7,043 nt of DNA, taken from positions 1 to 7,043 of the forward strand of contig LVBC01000029.1 of NCBI GenBank assembly GCA_001604265.1. Reading direction: 5' to 3'. Made by a program: the position numbers and the translations under genes. Shown one piece after another: positions 1 through 5,506 of the stretch. The first letter of the stretch is position 1. Each line of letters begins with the position of its first letter. The stretch is from Spirochaetales bacterium Spiro_01 (GTDB taxonomy: Bacteria > Spirochaetota > Spirochaetia > Sphaerochaetales > Sphaerochaetaceae). The notes below the pieces were generated by a model, which was not told where the DNA came from, searched no databases, and saw only the letters and a list, made by a program, of their open reading frames with translations.

Positions 1-75
1 GCTTGAAGTACCCTTCCAGAGGCGAGATCAGCTAGAAAATTTTTATGTTAATATAATAACACTTTTTCCAAAAAC

Positions 76-95
76 TGCGATTCTCGCACTTTTTT
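76..95. terminator. Small hairpin terminator, possibly bidirectional
   Basis: A 5-bp GC-rich stem, TGCGA (76-80) with TCGCA (84-88), closes a 3-nt loop and is followed by C and six T (90-95). On the other side a run of five A (70-74) precedes the stem, so the minus strand also reads hairpin, one base, then five T. It could end a plus-strand gene finishing near position 35 and any minus-strand read-through from the lspA operon. The stem is short, so efficiency is uncertain. Confidence 0.5.
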
Positions 96-111
96 GAGCT
101 TTTTGACATAT

Positions 112-148
112 TTGCAAGATGTGACATCAAAAATAATTGCTTGCAAGA
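112..148. repeat. Operator-like inverted and direct repeats
   Basis: Three short symmetric elements sit together: the inverted repeat GATGT-G-ACATC at 118-128, the perfect palindrome CTTGCAAG at 140-147, and an 8-bp direct repeat TTGCAAGA at 112-119 and 141-148, 29 bp apart or close to three helical turns. TGACAT is also repeated at 104-109 and 122-127. They lie just upstream of, or overlap, the possible -35 of the candidate small-RNA promoter, where regulator binding would be expected. In AT-rich DNA such short repeats can arise by chance, and the binding protein is unknown. Confidence 0.3.
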
Positions 149-164
149 AGGCAGAAGATACAAT
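137..164 (+). promoter_or_regulatory. Possible sigma70-like promoter for a plus-strand small RNA
   Basis: TACAAT at 159-164 matches five of six bases of the TATAAT -10 consensus. TTGCTT at 137-142 matches only three bases of the -35 consensus, with a 16-bp spacer. Transcription would start near 170-172 and run into the terminator at 247-274. The weak -35 could mean dependence on an activator bound to the neighbouring repeats, but this is inference. Confidence 0.35.
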
Positions 165-170
165 AGAGTG

Positions 171-274
171 AAGTTGGAAAAAGCATTAAGGGTTGTTTGG
201 AACCCTTGGAGAGCGTCTCTTAATTCCAATGAAAATCCATTCAGTCACCGTCTTCTCCGGAAGGCGGTTTTTTT
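171..274 (+). ncRNA. Candidate structured small RNA, about 104 nt
   Basis: The segment between the -10-like TACAAT (159-164) and the strong terminator (247-274) folds by inspection into a compact multi-branched shape. A closing stem pairs 173-179 (GTTGGAA) with 224-230 (TTCCAAT, one G-U). Inside it, AAGGGTT (188-194) pairs perfectly with AACCCTT (201-207) over a 6-nt loop, and GAGA (209-212) pairs with TCTC (216-219) over a 3-nt loop. A single-stranded linker leads to the terminator hairpin. It does not carry the SRP RNA core and is too short for 6S or tmRNA, and I recognise no known family. A GTG-started 43-codon frame from 168 exists but has no placed ribosome binding site. It could equally be the unstructured 3' tail of an upstream transcript. 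Confidence 0.35.
247..274 (+). terminator. Strong intrinsic terminator with UCCG tetraloop
   Basis: A 9-bp stem pairs 247-255 with 260-268 with one internal T-G wobble. It is closed by C-G around the loop TCCG, a member of the very stable UNCG tetraloop class, and runs directly into seven T (268-274). The T-run follows the hairpin only on the plus strand, so it ends rightward transcription. It overlaps the stop codon of the minus-strand beta-propeller gene (273-275). Its presence implies a plus-strand transcript arriving from the left, either the candidate small RNA or a gene upstream of the window. Confidence 0.85.
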
Positions 275-1247
275 ATTCCTTCTCGTTGTCGTGACCTAGC
301 AGCAGACCCAGCCCACCCTTTGATGGAAATGGCAGCAGACTGTCCTTTACATTTGCAGAGAAGTAGCAGTACCAGCTCTGTTCGTTCTCGATCCTCACCG
401 CCTCGGCACAGGAGATGTAGCCACTCGCCCATCCCCTCTCCGGAAGCTCCATCAGGACCCTCTCGAATTTGAAATTCAGAGCATCCTGGCTGGATAGCAG
501 CAGGAGGACCGACTTGCTTCTGCCCCTCTCCTCATCGAAGACGAAGGAGCTCTGGATTGCAGCAAGACAGTCCGAGCAGGGAATCACCTTAACAGAACCG
601 ACTGCGAGGTTGTTGTATATGCCATCGGGTTCGATCGACATCAGAGGCTTCTGCAGGACCTTGTAGGGGCCCATCAGCTTGTCCGAGGTCGCAAGACAGA
701 AGTAGGCCGCTGCCTTCTGCCTGGAATCGTACAGCCTTATCTCGGAGGCTCCGAAGTAGAGAAGATAGGTGCCGTTGTAGTTCACGAGCTGAGGTCTTGA
801 GATCCTGGGCTTCGAGAAGTCGCTTGCACAGGGAACATCCTTCGCTTCGAGCAGCACCTCCGGAGTCGTCCACATGACAAGGTCGTTGCTCTTCATGACA
901 GATATCCTGCTCGAGGTGTTCTTCCTTCTCTTCTTCCCCTGATAGTCCTTGTCATGGGTCTCATAGAGAAGGTAGAAGGTCTGCTCCTGCTTGAAGATGA
1001 AAGGAGACTGTCCTCTGACGACGACAAGCTTCCTCGGCTTCCAGTCGAAGCCTGAGGTCGAGACAAAGTGCTCTATGCCCATCCAGGTGTGGGCGAACAT
1101 ATGCCACCTTCCATCGGGAGAGTCCTCTGGAAGCACAACATCGGGATCCGAGAGACGCTGCTTGTACCAGGTTCCACTGATTACAGGTTCATCGGAGTAG
1201 CTGTACCAGGAGGAGTCACGGAGTGAACTGAACGGCGAGTAGCGCAA
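273..1247 (-). CDS. Five-bladed beta-propeller glycosidase-like protein (GH43/GH32-like)
   Basis: This 324-residue protein has no signal peptide and is probably cytoplasmic. The layout of short strand pairs resembles the five-bladed propellers of clan GH43/GH32 and related glycosidases. An early Asp-Pro-Asp motif (34-36, in SDPDVV) sits where the catalytic base or a substrate aspartate is expected. It is followed by GRWHMFAHT (46-54), a FYLLYE strand (91-96), ISRPQLV (149-155), a GTYLLYFGAS strand (159-168) and SWYCYFSAN (291-299). The substrate cannot be told. It is the last gene of the operon, 3 nt after the stop of the small membrane protein. The start is TTG at 1245-1247, supported by AGAGGA (1255-1260) 7 nt upstream. 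The next in-frame Met (residue 50) would remove the first blade. It could also be a non-catalytic propeller, since the acid and base residues are not proven. Confidence 0.65.
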   Translation of the reverse strand: MRYSPFSSLRDSSWYSYSDEPVISGTWYKQRLSDPDVVLPEDSPDGRWHMFAHTWMGIEHFVSTSGFDWKPRKLVVVRGQSPFIFKQEQTFYLLYETHDKDYQGKKRRKNTSSRISVMKSNDLVMWTTPEVLLEAKDVPCASDFSKPRISRPQLVNYNGTYLLYFGASEIRLYDSRQKAAAYFCLATSDKLMGPYKVLQKPLMSIEPDGIYNNLAVGSVKVIPCSDCLAAIQSSFVFDEERGRSKSVLLLLSSQDALNFKFERVLMELPERGWASGYISCAEAVRIENEQSWYCYFSANVKDSLLPFPSKGGLGLLLGHDNEKE

Positions 1248-1250
1248 GGT

Positions 1251-1553
1251 CTAGTCCTCTCTGTTCCTGCGTCTTCTGCCAAAGGTGAAAAGCGATTCCA
1301 TCTTGTCCTCGAGATTGAACCTGTTGATCGCCCAGCCTGCAATCTTCGAGTAGATGATGAAGGCCAGGACCACAGGTACTATGAAGCAGACAAGTGCCAG
1401 CAGGATGAGCACAGGTGATTCCGGATCGATTCCCGAGTAGCTTATGAAAAGTGCATATGCGATGAAGGCCGCAATGTACAGTACTGCCATTAGAAGCAGG
1501 TTTATCAGGGTTGCGACCAGCATATATATCAGCGTATTGACCTTCTTGTTCAT
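1251..1553 (-). CDS. Small two-helix membrane protein encoded next to lspA
   Basis: I cannot name this 100-residue protein with confidence. It has two strongly hydrophobic segments, about residues 8-38 and 46-68, separated by a short acidic turn (GIDPESP). A soluble tail ends in the basic stretch FGRRRRNRED. By the positive-inside rule both ends should be cytoplasmic. Its start overlaps the lspA stop in an ATGA (1550-1553), and a purine-rich site, GGGGAAG (1559-1565), lies 5 nt upstream, so it is very likely translationally coupled to lspA. I recall short proteins of this kind in treponemes being labelled 'leader peptide processing enzyme', but that label is unverified and may only reflect lspA linkage. 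It could be a partner of LspA or of the envelope, which is inference from position only. Confidence 0.75.
   Translation of the reverse strand: MNKKVNTLIYMLVATLINLLLMAVLYIAAFIAYALFISYSGIDPESPVLILLALVCFIVPVVLAFIIYSKIAGWAINRFNLEDKMESLFTFGRRRRNRED
1255..1260 (-). promoter_or_regulatory. Ribosome binding site that decides the TTG start
   Basis: On the minus strand AGAGGA lies 7 nt before the TTG at 1245-1247 and inside the last codons of the upstream small membrane protein gene. Good spacing and the absence of an ATG or GTG nearby support TTG as the start. The placement suggests translational coupling to the preceding gene. Confidence 0.6.
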
Positions 1554-2062
1554 TTGTTCTTCCCCTTTCCTTCAGATATTAGTGCAATTGCAAGAATTAT
1601 TACAGAAACAACTACAGCTGAATCTGCAATATTGTATGTAGGCCACCTCTCCATCCCAAAGAGGCCATAGAATCTGTTGCTTATGAAGTCGACGACGCGG
1701 AAGGAACGAAAGATCCTGTCCAGAAGGTTGCCACAGCCTCCGCCGAGTATTCCTGCAAGGCACCACCTTTCAAGCTCTCCAAGCTCCTCCATCCCCTTTT
1801 TAGAGACTATGGATGCACAGACTGCCACCATGACCACAAGGGGCAGGATAATGAAAAGAAGAATCTTGACTGATTCATCCAGGCTGGTTCCGAGCGAGAA
1901 TGCAACTGCAGTATTCCTCACGTGGATTATCCTGAGAAAGTCCCCGAAGAGGGAGATTCCTATCGTGTTCTCAGGTATCAGAGAGACGACAAGCGCCTTC
2001 GTTATCTGGTCCAGAAGGATTACAAGAAGAGTCAGAGATAGTGGTCTTAGCCTCCTTCTCAT
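1550..2062 (-). CDS. lspA: Lipoprotein signal peptidase (signal peptidase II)
   Basis: LspA is the inner-membrane aspartyl protease that removes the signal peptide of diacylglyceryl-modified prolipoproteins, acting after Lgt. At 170 residues it has the usual family length and four hydrophobic segments (about 8-28, 66-88, 98-114, 146-164). Conserved motifs are LLDQITK (16-22), the NTAVAFS motif (50-56), GGGCGNLLDR (107-116), VVDF (123-126) and YNIADS (143-148). The catalytic aspartates correspond to D125 and D147. The family usually has Gly at the third place of NxGxAF and here it is Ala, a mild variation. The start ATG overlaps the stop of the NIF3-like gene in ATGA and has a clear AAGGAG site (2072-2077). 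It implies a lipoprotein-rich envelope, as expected for spirochaetes. Confidence 0.95.
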   Translation of the reverse strand: MRRRLRPLSLTLLVILLDQITKALVVSLIPENTIGISLFGDFLRIIHVRNTAVAFSLGTSLDESVKILLFIILPLVVMVAVCASIVSKKGMEELGELERWCLAGILGGGCGNLLDRIFRSFRVVDFISNRFYGLFGMERWPTYNIADSAVVVSVIILAIALISEGKGKNK

Positions 2063-2820
2063 AGCCCGGTTCTCCTTTCTATGAAGAAGGTCTCGAGTCC
2101 TAGCGCCTTTTCCATCATCCTTCCTACGGCCCTTACACCAAAGGTCTCCGTCTGATAGTGGCCTCCTGCGATCACATTGAAGTGCTCTTCAAGACAGGTA
2201 TGGTAGCAGGTGTGCCCGATCTCTCCTGTTATGTAGCAGTCGACACCGGCCTCCATCGCCTCCGGTATCTCGTCCTCACCTGAGCCAGAGATTATTGCAA
2301 CTGTCTCGACCAGCTCCTTTCCAAAGGGCAGCACCCTGAGTCCCCATTCGGTCGAAAAGCCCAGCAGTGCGGAAATCTCTGAAAGGCTCATGGCCATCGG
2401 CAGCCTGCCCTTGTAGCCTATGGACCTGCCCTTGTAGGAAGCAAAGGGATCGTACTCCCTGATGCCAAGGGCAAGGGCCATCTGAGCATTGTTTCCCAGT
2501 GCAGGATGGGCATCGAGAGGAAGGTGGCAGGCAAAGAGCGCTACATCATTATCGAGCAGCTTCTTGACTCTGTTGAAGTGGCTGCCCCTGATGGCAAGCG
2601 GATGCCCCCAGAAGAGACCGTGGTGGACGAACAGCATATCGGCGCCCTTCTCCACTGCCCTGTCTATAGTGGCCTGGCAAGCATCTACAGCGACTGCCAC
2701 TCTCTTGATCTCCTTGTCCTCACTGGCTCCTACCTGAATTCCATTCAGTGAGATATCGAAGGGAAATTCATCGATCTCGAGCCGTCTGAAGAGTTCTCTT
2801 TCCAGGTCAATTAACTTCAT
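2059..2820 (-). CDS. NIF3/YbgI-family dinuclear metal-binding protein (DUF34)
   Basis: This 253-residue protein belongs to the NIF3 family, often annotated as 'GTP cyclohydrolase 1 type 2 homolog'. It is a widespread toroidal hexamer with a two-metal site and no settled physiological role. The metal ligands known from E. coli YbgI are all visible: the His pair in FVHHG (H66, H67), Asp in PLDAH (D103), and His and Glu in GGHYQTETFG (H221, E225). Its length fits the short YbgI type without the PII-like insertion of the long form. It is the first gene of the minus-strand operon with lspA. The start ATG (2818-2820) has no Shine-Dalgarno sequence but a good -10 (2828-2833) only 7 nt upstream, so the mRNA is predicted to be leaderless. 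Confidence 0.9.
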   Translation of the reverse strand: MKLIDLERELFRRLEIDEFPFDISLNGIQVGASEDKEIKRVAVAVDACQATIDRAVEKGADMLFVHHGLFWGHPLAIRGSHFNRVKKLLDNDVALFACHLPLDAHPALGNNAQMALALGIREYDPFASYKGRSIGYKGRLPMAMSLSEISALLGFSTEWGLRVLPFGKELVETVAIISGSGEDEIPEAMEAGVDCYITGEIGHTCYHTCLEEHFNVIAGGHYQTETFGVRAVGRMMEKALGLETFFIERRTGL

Positions 2821-2827
2821 GAGTCTG

Positions 2828-2856
2828 AGTATATTACGTTGACACTCAATTTTCCA
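2828..2856 (-). promoter_or_regulatory. Promoter of the NIF3-lspA operon, predicted leaderless
   Basis: Read on the minus strand: -35 TGGAAA (2851-2856, four of six consensus bases), 17-bp spacer, -10 TATACT (2828-2833, five of six). Seven nucleotides then lead to the ATG whose first base is 2820. Normal start-site spacing puts the transcript's 5' end on or next to the A of the start codon. No purine-rich ribosome binding site lies between. Confidence 0.6.
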
Positions 2857-2867
2857 CTCCTTAGACT
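2839..2867 (+). promoter_or_regulatory. Promoter of the lon-like gene, predicted leaderless
   Basis: A perfect -35 TTGACA (2839-2844) is followed by an exact 17-bp spacer and a -10 TAGACT (2862-2867, four of six). Six nucleotides separate the -10 from the ATG at 2874, so transcription should start at or beside the initiation codon. The promoter overlaps the divergent operon promoter: each -35 lies inside or close to the other's spacer. The two promoters probably compete for polymerase. Confidence 0.65.
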
Positions 2868-2873
2868 TTCTGT

Positions 2874-4757
2874 ATGATTTCAGAACTCAAGAGCGAAGAC
2901 GTAGTCTTCCACTACGACATAGACAGCATTCCCTCATGCCCAGAAAGGGATGGGATAATCGGGCAAGACAGGGCTTATCAGGCCCTGCGTGTCGGTCTGA
3001 AGACGGACAGGGATGGCTACAATCTCTTTGTCAGTGGAGATTTCGGCACCGGAAAGCTGACTGCAATCAGGACAGAGTGCGAGAAGCTGAGAGACGATCC
3101 TGCCAGGATAAAGGATGTTCTCTACGTAGCGAACCCCGCTCGCCCCGAAAGCCCCTTCACTCTCCTTCTGGAGGCAGGAAGAGGTGCTGCATTCAGGCAT
3201 GACATGTCATCTCTTTCAGAGGAACACTTCCATGAAGACCTGCTTGAAATGATCGAACGATATCCTGAAATACGGAATTACCTCACATTTCTACAGGCAT
3301 TCCCGTTCTCAGAGTCCCTCACGAAGGTCAACCTGGTCCTGGATAGAACAGGGACCACAAAGCGACCCTTCATAATAGAAAGCCACCCCTCCTTCGAAAA
3401 TCTTTTCGGCTGGTACGACGGCACCTCCGGCCACATGGGAATCCACATCGGCTCATATCAGGCGGCCGCAGGAGGCTTCCTTGTCATAACTGCAGAGGAG
3501 CTGCTTGCAAAGGAGGGGCTCTGGGATGCACTGAAGAGGCACCTCGACTCGACCGGAATGGCACTGACAGACCGCCATGTGCAGGGAGAGATCGGAAAGG
3601 AGGCCAGGATCAGACCGGAACCGATTCCTCTGGCCACAAAGGTCATCCTGCTCGGAAATGACGACACGTATGAGACACTGACGGAAAAGGACGACCAGTT
3701 CCTGCGCCTTTTCAAGGTCGCACCCCAGTTCGACTATCTGATGAAGGCCTCCAGGGAGAATATCGAAGGCACTGTCGGATATCTTCTGCACAGTGCGGAA
3801 AAGCACGGACTGAGGCTCGAGAAGTCGGCGATTTCAGAGCTGCTGAGGTACTCAAGCTGGTTTGCAGAATCCCGCGATGAGCTTACCTGCCAGCTCTCAT
3901 TGCTTGGAGATCTGATGGCCGAGGCCGGAATAATCTGCACCGATGGAGTCATCACAGGAAGCGATATACTCAGGGCCATCGACACGAGGAACTACATAAC
4001 CAGCATCACAGAGGAGAAGATCAACAGCGAGATAGCCTCCGGCGAGCTCATCATAAGCGTAAGTGGAACAAAGACAGGAATCGTCAACGGGCTAGCTGTA
4101 ATGGACAGAGGTCTTGCCTCCTTCGGAACTGCTGCTGTTATAAGTGCGACTGTCGCACCCGGCACAGAGGGAATAATAAACATCGAGCACGAGGCCGGAC
4201 TTTCCGGAGAGCTCCACGACAAGGGCATCCTGATACTTGAGGGCTACCTCAGGAAGATGTACGCACGCTCCTTCCCTCTCTCTGTCTATGCAGGCATCTG
4301 CTTCGAGCAGAACTACAGCGAGGTGGATGGGGACAGCGCCTCCTCATCAGAGCTCTACGCCCTTCTCTCTGCGATCGGAGAGCTTCCTGTGAGACAGGAT
4401 ATAGCTGTCACAGGCTCTGTGAACCAGATGGGAATTCTCCAGCCAGTAGGCGGAATAAACGAGAAGATAAGCGGATTCTGGAAGACCTGCCAGACCTGTG
4501 GACTGACAGGAAAGCAGGGTGTGATAATCCCAAGGTCAAATATAAAGTCGCTTATACTCCCGAACGAGATCGAAGCGGCAATAACAGAGGGAAAGTTCCA
4601 CATCTGGGCACTCAGTACTGTCGAGGAGGGAATGGAACTCCTGACCGGAATGAAGTCAGGCACAAGGGACAGGAAGGGAAACTTCCCTCCAGGAAGCTTC
4701 AACAGACAGATTGAGGATAGGCTCAGAAGACTCTACGAAGCCGGAAAGGGAAACTAG
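2874..4757 (+). CDS. Lon-family protease (LonC/LonB-like, AAA_32 plus Lon proteolytic domain), compact form
   Basis: This 627-residue serine protease follows the architecture of the bacterial 'Lon-related putative ATP-dependent protease' group. The N-terminal part carries GIIGQDRAYQAL (27-38) and a Walker-A-like GDFGTGKL (55-62). The AAA-like core has GGFLVITAEELL (200-211), where Walker B would be. Helical lid residues run to about 375, then the Lon protease domain from about 385. The catalytic dyad is Ser488 in VDGDSASS and Lys531 in GGINEKISG. The Thr/Ser after the Walker A lysine is Leu62, and the Walker B Asp-Glu is Thr206-Ala207, so ATP use is doubtful. The long helical insertion usually found after the RxxDM region (about residue 110) is missing: the chain passes directly from FRHDM (107-111) to the RYPEIRNYL segment (129-137). 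No signal peptide or membrane helix is seen, so the protein is cytoplasmic. Its stop interlocks with that of the convergent methyltransferase gene. Confidence 0.88.
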   Translation: MISELKSEDVVFHYDIDSIPSCPERDGIIGQDRAYQALRVGLKTDRDGYNLFVSGDFGTGKLTAIRTECEKLRDDPARIKDVLYVANPARPESPFTLLLEAGRGAAFRHDMSSLSEEHFHEDLLEMIERYPEIRNYLTFLQAFPFSESLTKVNLVLDRTGTTKRPFIIESHPSFENLFGWYDGTSGHMGIHIGSYQAAAGGFLVITAEELLAKEGLWDALKRHLDSTGMALTDRHVQGEIGKEARIRPEPIPLATKVILLGNDDTYETLTEKDDQFLRLFKVAPQFDYLMKASRENIEGTVGYLLHSAEKHGLRLEKSAISELLRYSSWFAESRDELTCQLSLLGDLMAEAGIICTDGVITGSDILRAIDTRNYITSITEEKINSEIASGELIISVSGTKTGIVNGLAVMDRGLASFGTAAVISATVAPGTEGIINIEHEAGLSGELHDKGILILEGYLRKMYARSFPLSVYAGICFEQNYSEVDGDSASSSELYALLSAIGELPVRQDIAVTGSVNQMGILQPVGGINEKISGFWKTCQTCGLTGKQGVIIPRSNIKSLILPNEIEAAITEGKFHIWALSTVEEGMELLTGMKSGTRDRKGNFPPGSFNRQIEDRLRRLYEAGKGN

Positions 4758-5506
4758 GCAATGGACCAGCTGTAGAGCAGAATGCCTGCAGCAACGGAAA
4801 CATTCAGAGAACCCTTGGCTCCCAGTTGGGGAATCGAAACCTTTCCAAGGCTGCTCTCGCAGAGTGCAAGTGCATCCGGGGAGACTCCAGTCTCCTCGCT
4901 TCCGATTATGCACACTCCACTTTCAGGAAAACGGAAGGAGCCAAGGGAGGTGCCTCCGAGCTCAAGAGCGAAGAAGGGTCCCTTCAGCTCATCGAGGGAG
5001 CCTATGATCGAATGGGAGACTGTATCAAGAGCTCCCCTTGCTGTCCTGGCGCACCTTGGAGAGGTGATATCTCCACACCCCTCCCTCAGGTATATATGCT
5101 CGACTCCAAGGCTCTCTGCAGAGCGGAAGATCGAACCGATATTGAATGGAGAACGTACCCTGTCCAACAGCAGTCTGTGCGGAAGTATTATCCTTCTGGA
5201 TGCATCCAGCCTTCCCTCTTCATCCAGGAAATCCCAGTCTGCTGCCTCCTCTCCCAGGAGAGTCAGCGTACGGTAGTAGATATCCTCGGCAGCAAGCCTC
5301 TCTCCCATTTTGAAGGAGTTGAAGCTGTGAGTGAAGAAGTCCTTGTCGGCTTGTGAAGGGATATCAGATTCCAGGAGTATCGCAAGCAGAGAGTCCACAT
5401 ACTCCTCTTCGAGCTCCTCTCCACGGAAGGCCAGATGCATGAGCTCTCCCACCTTTCTGACCCTGAGCCTTGGTCTGAGTGTCTCAATCTTCCTGATCGT
5501 TATCAT
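4754..5506 (-). CDS. TrmH/SpoU-family RNA 2'-O-methyltransferase
   Basis: The C-terminal part (about residues 110-250) is a SPOUT methyltransferase domain that transfers a methyl group from S-adenosylmethionine to a ribose 2'-OH of tRNA or rRNA. Motif 1 is RSPFNIGSIFRSAESLG (118-134) with N122 and the catalytic-type R128. Motif 2 is IIGSEETGVSP (200-210). Motif 3 is IPQLGAKGSLNVSVAAGI (225-242), which forms the trefoil-knot cofactor pocket. The N-terminal ~105 residues are charged and helical and do not look like the usual L30e-like substrate domain, so the target cannot be inferred. The start ATG (5504-5506) lies inside the end of rsmI, overlapping by 23 nt, behind only a loosely purine-rich GAGAAGAG. 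Translation is probably coupled. The next Met (residue 23) is a possible alternative start. Confidence 0.88.
   Translation of the reverse strand: MITIRKIETLRPRLRVRKVGELMHLAFRGEELEEEYVDSLLAILLESDIPSQADKDFFTHSFNSFKMGERLAAEDIYYRTLTLLGEEAADWDFLDEEGRLDASRRIILPHRLLLDRVRSPFNIGSIFRSAESLGVEHIYLREGCGDITSPRCARTARGALDTVSHSIIGSLDELKGPFFALELGGTSLGSFRFPESGVCIIGSEETGVSPDALALCESSLGKVSIPQLGAKGSLNVSVAAGILLYSWSIA

Larger units (their letters stand above)
1..240. other. AT-rich intergenic region, no convincing protein gene
   Basis: This stretch is clearly richer in A and T than the rest of the window and has no credible coding frame. On the plus strand one frame stays open from the left edge to a TAG at 33-35, and it could be the last ten codons of a gene lying mostly outside the window. 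That is too short to identify. The rest holds a small terminator-like hairpin (76-95), short repeats (112-148), a possible promoter (137-164) and the 5' part of a possible small RNA (from about 171). The minus-strand frame at 32-229 has composition and residues typical of chance translation of AT-rich DNA. Confidence 0.6.

Noticed and set aside
188..207. AAGGGTT/AACCCTT hairpin as terminator of the minus-strand operon
   Set aside because: On the minus strand the T-run begins five bases after the stem, too far for a good intrinsic terminator. It fits better as an internal stem of the plus-strand RNA candidate.
32..229. 65-codon minus-strand frame in the AT-rich left end
   Set aside because: Its composition is that of translated AT-rich DNA, it has no ribosome binding site or recognisable motif, and it runs across the terminator hairpin and repeats.
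168..299. GTG-started 43-codon plus-strand frame through the small-RNA candidate
   Set aside because: The only purine-rich site is about 16 nt away, the frame runs through the terminator stem and T-run, and the product resembles nothing known.
1677..2084. 135-codon plus-strand frame opposite lspA
   Set aside because: It is a shadow of lspA, whose catalytic motifs are all present in the other strand.
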